Source of the DNA: Candidatus Marinamargulisbacteria bacterium SCGC AG-343-D04
Lineage (GTDB): Bacteria > Margulisbacteria > Marinamargulisbacteria > GCA-2716485 > GCA-002719695
Length of the DNA stretch: 29,126 bases
Direction of reading: 5' to 3'
Assembly (NCBI GenBank): GCA_003265885.1
Contig: QFBQ01000019.1
Location: forward strand, 1 to 29,126
The first letter of the stretch is position 1. Each line of letters begins with the position of its first letter. Below, piece by piece: positions 1 through 6,304 of the stretch. A program made the position numbers and the translations under genes. The notes below the pieces were generated by a model. It was not told where the DNA came from and did not search any database. It saw nothing but the letters and a program-made list of their open reading frames with translations.

Positions 1-778
1 TGGCACAGCTTACTAGACCTGCTGTGATAATCATCCAGAGGACATAGGTGATACCAAACTCTCCTTCAGAGGATAGTGGGTTAAACCCTGCTGAACCTAG
101 CATCAGCTGTGTTTGTTCAAAGATAGTTGACCAGCCTAGAGATTTAATGGCCAAGATGACGGTGACTAACAGACCAAAAGACAGCACGACAAATTGGACA
201 TAGTCTGTGAGGATTACAGAGATCATGCCTCCCATAGTGGTGTAGATCAGTACAAGTAAAAGTAAAGCGGTCATAATGGCAGGAACGGCCCAGCTGTGTT
301 GAGAAAGGCCTGTGACACCGCCAATAAACATGGCTCCAACTTTAAGGAAGAGTCCCATATTCAAAATGCCTCCTATTGCGAGCATAACCCCACCTAGAAC
401 TCTTGTTTTTTTATCGAAGCGTTTTTCGTAGAACTCGGGAATAGTGAGGACTTGTAGTTTACGGAGGGGAACGACGATAAAGCCGGAGATTCCTACAAGA
501 AACGTTACGATACCGGCAATGAGGGCGATATGAAAGGCTGCGAAACCAGAAGAAAAGCCTTTTTGGGCGCTATACATGATGGTGATAAGCCCCATTTCAG
601 TACCGGCCATAGTGGCAACACCTAGAAAGGGTTTGATATTTCGTCCGGCTGAGACATAGTCGTCCATACTGTTGATATGTTTACGTGCAAAGAGACCAAT
701 GAGTAGGGAAAGCCCTAAGTAGGTAACGACAATGAGTGTGTCGAGAAGAGAAAAAGAGCTTGAAAGAATAGCTTGCAT
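1..778 (-). CDS. Sodium:solute symporter family protein, N-terminal part (truncated by window edge)
   Basis: Reading the minus strand from ATG at 778 gives 259 codons without a stop, running off the window, so only the N-terminal part is present. The product is very hydrophobic, with about six to seven predicted membrane spans. After the first span comes DDYVSAGRNIKPFLGVATM, a pattern typical of the SSS (SLC5-like) family, whose N-terminal spans contribute the Na+ site; PEFYEKRFDKKTR follows at about residues 115-127. Such proteins import a solute (sugar, amino acid, carboxylate or other) with sodium across the inner membrane. The substrate cannot be told from this part. No clear Shine-Dalgarno sequence precedes the ATG, so the start is provisional. 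It is divergent from the peroxiredoxin gene, with a 159-bp intergenic region between them. Confidence 0.85.
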   Translation of the reverse strand, partial: MQAILSSSFSLLDTLIVVTYLGLSLLIGLFARKHINSMDDYVSAGRNIKPFLGVATMAGTEMGLITIMYSAQKGFSSGFAAFHIALIAGIVTFLVGISGFIVVPLRKLQVLTIPEFYEKRFDKKTRVLGGVMLAIGGILNMGLFLKVGAMFIGGVTGLSQHSWAVPAIMTALLLLVLIYTTMGGMISVILTDYVQFVVLSFGLLVTVILAIKSLGWSTIFEQTQLMLGSAGFNPLSSEGEFGITYVLWMIITAGLVSCA

Positions 779-816
779 AGTTCAAGAATGACGGATCTAT
801 TCAGAAAAATCAATTA

Positions 817-863
817 GAAAAATGAAATAAAAATTCTCTGAGATACGATAACTATATAGATGG
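817..863 (+). promoter_or_regulatory. Promoter-like box upstream of the peroxiredoxin gene (copy 1)
   Basis: The 20-mer AGATACGATAACTATATAGA at 841-860 recurs exactly at 6230-6249 upstream of another gene. Similarity extends to the left: both copies have TGAAATAAAA about 10 bases before the box and an ATCTAT..AAAAATC stretch further upstream. It ends 77 bp before the peroxiredoxin ATG. TAAA-N14-CGATAA is loosely like a sigma-28/SigD promoter but two bases short in spacing. It could equally be an operator plus extended -10 element. The function is inferred from position and duplication only. Confidence 0.5.
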
Positions 864-937
864 AAAATCTAACTGCAAAATTAACTGTAAGAAATGATGT
901 TTTGTGTTAGAATTTAAAAAAATTAGGAGGAATAATT

Positions 938-1534
938 ATGAGTTCATTAGTAGGGAAACAAGCCCCAGACTTTGATATAAAAGCAGTTATTGAAGGAGGA
1001 CAAGTAGTAGAATCGTTTAAATTATCAGATTTGAAAAACGAGAAATATGTTGTGTTATTTTTCTATCCGTACGATTTTACCTTTGTATGTCCGACAGAGT
1101 TGCATGGTTTTCAAGAAAAAATTGCAGAGTTTGAAAAACGTAATGTACAGGTTATTGGATGTTCTGTAGATTCACATCATTCACATATTGCGTGGTTACA
1201 AACGCCAAAAATTAAGGGTGGAATTCAAGGAATTTCATATCCATTAATAGCAGATTTTCAAAAAGAGATTTCTCAAAAGTATGATGTTTTAAATGAAGAC
1301 GGAGTAGCGTATAGAGGCTTATTTTTGATAGACAAAGATGGAGTTATTCGTCATCAGCTGATCAATGATTTGCCATTGGGAAGAAGTATTGATGAAGTTA
1401 TTAGAATGGTAGATGCTCTACAGTTTCATGAGCAGCATGGGGAAGTATGTCCTGCAAACTGGTCTGAAGGAAAAAAAGCAATGTCAGCATCTAAGTCTGG
1501 TGTTGAGCAATATTTCGAAGAAGCTACAAAGTAA
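938..1534 (+). CDS. ahpC: Typical 2-Cys peroxiredoxin (AhpC/TSA family)
   Basis: The 198-aa protein is the usual length for AhpC/Prx1-type peroxiredoxins, cytoplasmic enzymes that reduce H2O2, alkyl hydroperoxides and peroxynitrite. The peroxidatic cysteine is C51 in FTFVCPTELHGF and the resolving cysteine is C171 in GEVCPANW, so the obligate-dimer disulfide mechanism is intact. A GGIQ segment at 94-97 and a C-terminal YF at 192-193 resemble the GGLG/YF pair of overoxidation-sensitive peroxiredoxins. The start is well supported by AGGAGG at 925-930, eight bases before ATG 938. A promoter-like box shared with the gene at 6305 lies upstream, and a hairpin terminator follows, then superoxide dismutase: a reactive-oxygen defence pair. 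No dedicated AhpF reductase is present in the window, so the electron donor (thioredoxin or other) is unknown. Confidence 0.95.
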   Translation: MSSLVGKQAPDFDIKAVIEGGQVVESFKLSDLKNEKYVVLFFYPYDFTFVCPTELHGFQEKIAEFEKRNVQVIGCSVDSHHSHIAWLQTPKIKGGIQGISYPLIADFQKEISQKYDVLNEDGVAYRGLFLIDKDGVIRHQLINDLPLGRSIDEVIRMVDALQFHEQHGEVCPANWSEGKKAMSASKSGVEQYFEEATK

Positions 1535-1567
1535 GCACTTACTTGTTTAACGTTCATAAATTTTATA

Positions 1568-1599
1568 CAATCACTACGAATACGTAGTGATTGTTTTTA
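1568..1599 (+). terminator. Rho-independent terminator or attenuator between peroxiredoxin and sodA
   Basis: This is a perfect 11-bp stem, CAATCACTACG (1568-1578) with CGTAGTGATTG (1583-1593), closing a 4-base AATA loop and followed directly by TTTTTATTTT. The sodA Shine-Dalgarno starts only about 10 bases after the stem, so the hairpin sits inside what would be the sodA leader. It should reduce sodA transcription coming from the peroxiredoxin promoter. Confidence 0.85.
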
Positions 1600-1617
1600 T
1601 TTTAAGGAGGAAAAAAA

Positions 1618-2241
1618 ATGGCATATGAGTTACCGAAATTATCATATAATTATGATGCGTTAGAACCGCATATTGATGCAAAGACGATGGAAATCCATCA
1701 TTCGAAGCATCATGCTGCTTATGTAAGCAAATTAAATGCTGCATTAGAGGGAACAGATTTGGGAAGTCAGTCAATTGAGGCGTTAATTTCAGATTTGAAT
1801 CAAGTTCCAGAAGCGAAAAGAGGAGCTGTAAGAAATAATGGCGGAGGTCATGCCAATCATGCGATGTTTTGGACGCAGTTATCTGCAACTGGAGGAGGAA
1901 GTCCTTCTGGAGATTTAGCTTCAGCTATAGAATCTGAGTTTGGTAGTTTTGATGCGTTTAAGGAAAAATTTTCTGCGGCAGCTGCGACACGATTTGGAAG
2001 TGGATGGGCATGGTTATGTGTAAAATCTAATGGGTCTTTATGTGTATGTTCAACACCTAATCAAGATAACCCTTTAATGAAAAACGAAGCGGAGTGTCCT
2101 GGAAAGCCAATTCTGGGCTTAGATGTGTGGGAACATGCGTATTATTTAAATTATCAAAATAGAAGACCAGATTATATTAACGCATTTTTCAATGTGATTG
2201 ATTGGGATGTCATTGAGAGTAGATATCAAGCTTCTAAGTAA
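1618..2241 (+). CDS. sodA: Superoxide dismutase, Mn-type of the Fe/Mn family
   Basis: The 207-aa protein has the full Fe/Mn superoxide dismutase fold signature. Metal ligands by motif are H27 (in MEIHHSKHH), H81 (in NNGGGHANHAMFW), D169 and H173 (in DVWEHAYYLNY). It converts superoxide to O2 and H2O2, the latter a substrate for the peroxiredoxin next door. The NNGGGHANH segment, and the second-shell glutamine in NQD (Q149) rather than near residue 70, favour the manganese type. Metal preference in this family is not certain from sequence alone. No export signal is visible, so it is probably cytoplasmic. The start is fixed by AAGGAGG at 1604-1610, seven bases before ATG. A terminator-like hairpin immediately precedes that site. 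Confidence 0.95.
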   Translation: MAYELPKLSYNYDALEPHIDAKTMEIHHSKHHAAYVSKLNAALEGTDLGSQSIEALISDLNQVPEAKRGAVRNNGGGHANHAMFWTQLSATGGGSPSGDLASAIESEFGSFDAFKEKFSAAAATRFGSGWAWLCVKSNGSLCVCSTPNQDNPLMKNEAECPGKPILGLDVWEHAYYLNYQNRRPDYINAFFNVIDWDVIESRYQASK

Positions 2242-2275
2242 TTTATAATCTTTACTCAACTATAGATAGAAGTTT

Positions 2276-2833
2276 GTGAATATTAGTTCAACCGTACTTG
2301 CACGGACTACAACCGCTTCTGATCAAAAAGATGAGCTAAAATCATTTGTCGTGTTACTGACTATTATATTTTTATGTTTAGCTCTATTAGGAGGGGTATC
2401 TTTGTGTGCATTGATCAAAAAATTTAATGATTTTTTCGAAATAGAAGACGGAGAAAGAGGGTTTGGCGAAAGGTGGAGGGGAGCTCGTCATGCAGAAAGG
2501 AATTTGATAGAGTTAAGAGAACAAGGTGAAATCGTCTATGTTCAAGGAGAGTCAGAGAGTAGTGACTCTGAAGGTGATGTTCTCGAAATAGCAGACGGCG
2601 AAAGATGGTTGCGTGGGAGGGAGCGGCGAGCTCTTCATGAAAGGCATTTGAGAGATTTAAGAGCAGTGAGAGGAACTATATATGGAGAGAGTTGTTCAGA
2701 AAGAGGTGACGACGAACTTGATCATTTATCGAGATTATCGTGTTCTTCTTATGGTTCATCTGTTGTGTTAGATGTGCCCCTGATCACTGAATGTACAAAG
2801 AACGAGAGTTTTATTGAAAGTGACTGGATATAA
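2276..2833 (+). CDS. Hypothetical single-span membrane protein with an internal tandem duplication
   Basis: I do not recognise this 185-aa protein. A hydrophobic segment at about residues 23-47 looks like one transmembrane helix. It is followed by a highly charged tail made of two related units, residues 55-93 and 104-141, each opening EI(E/A)DGER and continuing with Arg/Glu-rich sequence into GxIxYxxES. The two units are also alike at the DNA level. The C-terminus (142-185) is acidic and serine-rich. A GTG start at 2276 is used because an in-frame TAG at 2267-2269 leaves no upstream choice; no clear ribosome binding site precedes it, so the true start is uncertain. It lies 34 bp after sodA. 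With the next gene it forms a pair of small membrane proteins of similar layout (short N-terminus, one span, charged tail). Confidence 0.6.
   Translation: MNISSTVLARTTTASDQKDELKSFVVLLTIIFLCLALLGGVSLCALIKKFNDFFEIEDGERGFGERWRGARHAERNLIELREQGEIVYVQGESESSDSEGDVLEIADGERWLRGRERRALHERHLRDLRAVRGTIYGESCSERGDDELDHLSRLSCSSYGSSVVLDVPLITECTKNESFIESDWI
2438..2698 (+). repeat. Imperfect intragenic tandem duplication (two units of about 115 bp)
   Basis: Unit 1 (about 2438-2554) and unit 2 (about 2585-2698) both begin GAAATAG.AGACGG.GAAAGA. They share GAGCTC.TCATG, then AAAGG.ATTTGA.AGA and TTAAGAG, separated by a 30-bp acidic linker. Both units stay in the same reading frame, so the duplication extends the cytoplasmic or extracytoplasmic tail of the encoded membrane protein. 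Confidence 0.75.
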
Positions 2834-2851
2834 TTTAAAAGAGCTATCAGT

Positions 2852-3145
2852 ATGAGTGGGATTTATAATAGTTTTCCATCATCTAATTTGCTAAGAGACC
2901 CGCAAAATAAAACGTCTGCAGAACATAAAGCTACGGTTTTGCTTTGTGTTCTTTTAGGGTTCGTTCTGTTTTGTACATTGGTTATTATCTGTTGTAGAGA
3001 TTCTCCTTCACGTGAAAAAAAACCAGGGAATCCACCTCCGATTAATCCGCTTTTATATTTAAGAGCTGTAGAGGGTTTCACAGAAACTTCCGATAGCAGA
3101 GATTCTTCTGAAAAAAGCACAGAAGCATTGTATGCAGTGGTCTAA
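2852..3145 (+). CDS. Hypothetical small single-span membrane protein
   Basis: I do not recognise this 97-aa protein. A 27-residue N-terminal part is followed by a strong hydrophobic helix at about residues 28-48, ending in IICC. A polar tail follows with a proline patch (KPGNPPPINP) and a Ser/Glu/Asp-rich end. The layout resembles the preceding gene (short hydrophilic N-terminus, one span, charged tail), so the two may be distant paralogues or partners, but the tails are not alike. It begins 18 bp after the preceding stop codon with only a weak purine-rich AAAAGAG upstream. A small hairpin follows the stop. The two adjacent vicinal cysteines at the end of the helix could be lipidated or disulfide-forming; that is speculation. 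Confidence 0.55.
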   Translation: MSGIYNSFPSSNLLRDPQNKTSAEHKATVLLCVLLGFVLFCTLVIICCRDSPSREKKPGNPPPINPLLYLRAVEGFTETSDSRDSSEKSTEALYAVV

Positions 3146-3149
3146 GCCA

Positions 3150-3180
3150 TTTACATATTTCGCATGTAAAATAAATTTTT
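3150..3180 (+). terminator. Weak terminator-like hairpin after the small membrane-protein gene
   Basis: TTTACAT (3150-3156) and ATGTAAA (3164-3170) form a perfect 7-bp AT-rich stem with a 7-base loop. It is followed by ATAAATTTTT and begins four bases after the stop codon of the small membrane-protein gene. The stem is weak and the T-run delayed, so termination would be inefficient. Confidence 0.4.
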
Positions 3181-3387
3181 GTATAAAAAACCCAGATGAA
3201 GCTTTATGTTTTCAAAACGATGAGGTTGATAATTTAGGAAAGAAGTAAATGGGAACAGAGTGTAGAGGGAATAAAACATCAGTACATATGGATTACATGA
3301 AGAGATAGTAAATGAACTCAGTAAAATTAAGAATATAACATACTGTTGAGATAAGTAGACAACACAGTATCTAGGAAGTTAAAGATG
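3181..3387. other. Intergenic region with no gene found; possible small RNA or long 3' UTR
   Basis: No convincing coding region lies between 3146 and 3491. The segment contains a 7-bp inverted repeat, ATACTGT (3340-3346) with ACAGTAT (3364-3370), and ends at a strong terminator (3388-3412) that faces no annotated upstream gene directly. A terminator about 240 bp after the last stop codon, plus a hairpin before it, would fit a small untranslated RNA on the plus strand. No known RNA family was recognised. Confidence 0.25.
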
Positions 3388-3413
3388 AAAACAGGCGAAA
3401 GCCTGTTTTTTTG
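3388..3413 (+). terminator. Rho-independent terminator with GAAA tetraloop
   Basis: ACAGGC (3391-3396), a GAAA loop and GCCTGT (3401-3406) form a stable stem extended by flanking A and T pairs, followed by TTTTTTT. It lies 243 bp after the nearest upstream stop codon and 79 bp before the next gene, so it either closes the sodA-membrane-protein transcript or ends a separate small RNA. Confidence 0.85.
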
Positions 3414-3491
3414 GTATATGTGAATGATTTTAAGAAAAACCTAACTATGTTTAAAAACTATAAAAAATGGGAATAAAAAATAAGGGAATCT

Positions 3492-3935
3492 ATGCAAGTT
3501 GAGGTAGAAAAAAAGATGGAACATTCTCAGTTTCAGGAAGTAGATTTAAATAGTCGTATTTATAGAGAATGGGCGCAACAGTCAATCAAACATGAGGGTA
3601 AACGTCGTGATTCGACGTATCCTCAAGATTATGACATAAGATTTAAAGAATTTTATCGTTCTTTTTTGAAGGACGATATACGAAGTTTATTGGTTTCAAG
3701 TCAAAAGATTAAGGAGTATTCATACGATATCAGGATTACACATGAACGAATAGACTATAAGCGAAAAGAGCAACAGAATAAGCAGCGCTATATCTATCAG
3801 TTTAATGCAAGGACCTTAACCGTAAATGGGCAACAAAAAGGTGAAGAAGACATAGAGCAGTTTTTCGACATGATGAGACAGGTTTCCCAGGATGTTAAAG
3901 AAGAGACGTCTAAACTTTTGATGGAACTAAAATAG
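3492..3935 (+). CDS. Hypothetical charged protein, first gene of a two-gene unit
   Basis: I do not recognise this 147-aa protein. It is hydrophilic, without signal peptide or membrane span, and rich in Lys, Arg, Glu, Gln and Tyr. Predicted helix-prone stretches occur at both ends. The middle has YDIRITHERIDYKRKEQ and RYIYQFNARTLTVNG, an alternating pattern suggesting beta strands. AAGGGA at 3482-3487 is a modest ribosome binding site for ATG 3492, and a strong terminator lies 79 bp upstream. So the gene probably starts a new transcript. Its stop is only 11 bp before the start of the 733-aa gene, and the downstream Shine-Dalgarno overlaps this stop region, so the two are probably co-expressed and may interact. 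A small partner or chaperone of the large protein is possible but unproven. Confidence 0.6.
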   Translation: MQVEVEKKMEHSQFQEVDLNSRIYREWAQQSIKHEGKRRDSTYPQDYDIRFKEFYRSFLKDDIRSLLVSSQKIKEYSYDIRITHERIDYKRKEQQNKQRYIYQFNARTLTVNGQQKGEEDIEQFFDMMRQVSQDVKEETSKLLMELK

Positions 3936-3946
3936 GAGGTGAGAGA

Positions 3947-6148
3947 GTGGCGTTAAGAAGATCATCACGCACTACAAATACATCCGCAGTGAGTCAAAAA
4001 CAAACCGGTGCAAGTACAAGAGAAGCTAGAAAATCTGAACAAACAAAATTTGCAAGAGGGGTTGGTCCAGGTAGTCCTGAGATTCAAGTTGTTGCTGGAC
4101 ATGCTGAAGCAGCACGAGTAAGTGCAGATACAACAAGTGTTATAGATGATTCCGAAGCAATAGCTGTGATGGATAAAAATTTCCAAACATTTCTAGCCAC
4201 AAACAACATAGGAGAAGATGTGTCAGTAGATCAGATGTTTGAACATATTAAAGCCGAAAGAGGATTTGATGGGGATACGCAAGTAAAAATGCAGGGCTTA
4301 GTTGATAGTGGAAAATATTCAAAAGAAGAGATTGTCTACGCCTATAAAACAAAAGCTCAATTCAATGAGTTCTTAAGTGATGCAGATTTTATTACATATT
4401 TAGAACGTGGTGCAGAGCTTATGTACACTGAAGGTGCAACCTTTGAAAAAGGAGCTGGGGAGGGTGAAAGATGTGATATCCCTGCATTTATGTGGTTTTG
4501 TCAGGCGAAGCAAGGCCCTGAACAGATTAATAAAGGGGCGATGAGGTTAACATTCGATCAACAAGGAAAGGCCCAGAAATTTTTTAAACAATTTGAGATA
4601 GCGGAGGCTAAACCCAGATGGTCATCACATTTTTCTCAAACGGGAATTAATTCACATGGGAATGCAAAAAATATTTTAGGCACTTTTAATAAAGGTTTAG
4701 GGCTGGATATCCCTAAAGGTAGAGATGATTTAAGAAAAGACACCCCTTTTGGATTGGGAAGTATTTTAATGAATCAAACTATACAATCAAAAGAAGATGC
4801 CGATAAAGCTAAAGAGGCTCAACAATATCTGAAAAAAAATTCGTCTAAACTAAATAAAATGAAATGTAAACATTTAACACCACAAGATTTGAGAGCTTTA
4901 GAAGCTAATAAAACTCTTAATGCTACAAGCAGTGAATATGACATCATGAAAGCATTGGGAATGGACTTTGGTGTGGGTGTAAAATTTGAAGACGTAGGAA
5001 CAGGAGATAGGAAAGATTTTACAGGAGCACATAATAGTTTTTTTAGGAAAAGATGGAAAAAAAATAGATTGAAACAGTGGAAACAGGTAGGAAGGAAGTC
5101 AAAGGAATTTAAAGCAGCAATAACAAAACAAAAGGCAAGTATGAGTAAGAAAGATCGAAAGAGATATAAAAAAGGAAAGCTAGGTACAAAACATAAAGAA
5201 CACTTGAGTTCATTAGGAAAAAAACAACAAAGTGCCATTCTTAAACTAGCTGAACAAATTCAAGGGTTTGAAACTTATGAGGCTCCTAGAATTCCAAAAG
5301 GTGTAGGGGCTTTACTTCGCCACGGCATGGATTCTATAAAGGAAATAAAGTTTAGAGGAGAAGGAGAGGTATTAGCAGGAGTAGCAGATTTACTAAAAGC
5401 GGTAAGTGCAAAAGTCGATGCCTTAAGTGAGGGTGAAAGCTTTAGTGCAGGTACATTAAAAGAAAAATTAGAAGGATTAAATGTCAAAAAAGTAAAATTA
5501 TCAAAAGGCGATAAAGCAATTGTAGAACAAGCACTCCTACTAGTAGATAGCGGTCTCTTTGAACGCACCGAAGGAAGCCAGTTCGAAGGAAATGAAGTGA
5601 TTATCCAAGTACAACAACCTGTTCCTGTTGATGAAGGATACGGTGCGTCAGAAGCATCTAGCCGTGCATCTAGCCGTGCATCTAGCCCTGCATCTAGCCG
5701 TGCACCTAGCCCAACAGGGAAAGCAGGCGCAGAAGCAGGCGCAGAAGCAGGCGCCGTCTTGTCCGGTAGAGCTAAATTTAACCCCAAACCCGCCGTCGTA
5801 GTGAAGGCCAAACAATTTGGTCAAGCAGGCGAAGCCGTAGGAGACCCCCCTGCTTCTCGTATCCAAAAGCTAGAAGCTAAATACCCAGGAATAAGCAAAT
5901 TCAGTGATTATTTTAAGGGGAATGAGCCAAGAGTAATGGAAGAATTGCCTGCTAAAAAGTTGGCACAAAGAGAAAATAGACCAGTTTTCTTTCTCGACGG
6001 TAAAGGGGAAGATCAGGAATTATGTCTGTCTATCCCTGCAAGAGGCAATGCAAGAACCTATGTATTGAAAGATGATTTTTCGCAGGGAGCATCCTATTCG
6101 GGTAACGTTGGCCCTCTTGATATTTCAGGTTATTTTTCAAAATTATGA
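3947..6148 (+). CDS. Hypothetical 733-aa protein with low-complexity linkers
   Basis: I recognise no family. There is no signal peptide or membrane span. The Ser/Thr/Arg-rich N-terminus (1-35) looks disordered. A mostly alpha-helical region covers about 60-340. A very basic patch at about 365-440 (FFRKRWKKNRLK, SKKDRKRYKKGK) could bind nucleic acid or anionic lipid. A second helical region spans about 455-560. Residues 570-589 are five ASSR/ASSP/APSP tetrapeptides and 593-603 are AGAE repeats, followed by a distinct C-terminal domain of about 100 residues (about 635-733). The GTG start at 3947 is supported by AGGAGGT at 3934-3940. The gene is coupled to the 147-aa gene. The unusual size, disorder and repeat linkers resemble secreted or host-interaction proteins in general form; a structural or DNA-binding role is equally possible. 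Confidence 0.65.
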   Translation: MALRRSSRTTNTSAVSQKQTGASTREARKSEQTKFARGVGPGSPEIQVVAGHAEAARVSADTTSVIDDSEAIAVMDKNFQTFLATNNIGEDVSVDQMFEHIKAERGFDGDTQVKMQGLVDSGKYSKEEIVYAYKTKAQFNEFLSDADFITYLERGAELMYTEGATFEKGAGEGERCDIPAFMWFCQAKQGPEQINKGAMRLTFDQQGKAQKFFKQFEIAEAKPRWSSHFSQTGINSHGNAKNILGTFNKGLGLDIPKGRDDLRKDTPFGLGSILMNQTIQSKEDADKAKEAQQYLKKNSSKLNKMKCKHLTPQDLRALEANKTLNATSSEYDIMKALGMDFGVGVKFEDVGTGDRKDFTGAHNSFFRKRWKKNRLKQWKQVGRKSKEFKAAITKQKASMSKKDRKRYKKGKLGTKHKEHLSSLGKKQQSAILKLAEQIQGFETYEAPRIPKGVGALLRHGMDSIKEIKFRGEGEVLAGVADLLKAVSAKVDALSEGESFSAGTLKEKLEGLNVKKVKLSKGDKAIVEQALLLVDSGLFERTEGSQFEGNEVIIQVQQPVPVDEGYGASEASSRASSRASSPASSRAPSPTGKAGAEAGAEAGAVLSGRAKFNPKPAVVVKAKQFGQAGEAVGDPPASRIQKLEAKYPGISKFSDYFKGNEPRVMEELPAKKLAQRENRPVFFLDGKGEDQELCLSIPARGNARTYVLKDDFSQGASYSGNVGPLDISGYFSKL
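5654..5713 (+). repeat. Five tandem 12-bp repeats encoding ASSR/ASSP
   Basis: The units are GCATCTAGCCGT at 5654, 5666 and 5690, GCATCTAGCCCT at 5678 and the diverged GCACCTAGCCCA at 5702. All are in frame inside the 733-aa gene and encode ASSR, ASSR, ASSP, ASSR, APSP. Near-identity at the DNA level suggests recent slippage expansion and possible length variation between strains. Confidence 0.9.
5723..5755 (+). repeat. Tandem 12-bp repeats encoding AGAE
   Basis: GCAGGCGCAGAA is repeated at 5723 and 5735, with a partial third unit GCAGGCGCC at 5747. It encodes AGAEAGAEAGA in the 733-aa protein, nine bases after the ASSR repeats. The unit is much richer in G+C than the surrounding DNA. Confidence 0.85.
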
Positions 6149-6202
6149 GATGCGTAAAGCGAAGCATAATACTGAATATGGCGAGTAGATCATAGCCCAT
6201 CT

Positions 6203-6252
6203 ATAAAAATCTGAAATAAAATCTTCATTAGATACGATAACTATATAGAGGA
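6203..6252 (+). promoter_or_regulatory. Promoter-like box upstream of the 616-aa gene (copy 2)
   Basis: This holds the second exact copy of the 20-mer AGATACGATAACTATATAGA (6230-6249), preceded by TGAAATAAAA as in the copy before the peroxiredoxin gene. It ends 55 bp before the ATG at 6305. The following leader contains GCTTTTT (6265-6271) complementary to AAAAAGC (6281-6287), a possible 5'-UTR hairpin. The duplicated box points to a shared sigma factor or regulator for the two genes. Confidence 0.5.
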
Positions 6253-6304
6253 TCATATTAAAGAGCTTTTTGTGTACTTTAAAAAGCGAATGGGGTAAAC
6301 TATC

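Noticed and set aside
1574..1888. Minus-strand open frame overlapping the start of sodA
   Set aside because: It overlaps a certain gene and the terminator hairpin, has no ribosome binding site and no recognisable product.
5275..5866. Long open frames opposite the 733-aa gene (minus strand)
   Set aside because: They are antisense shadows created by the repetitive, biased codons of the real gene; no start signals or family likeness.
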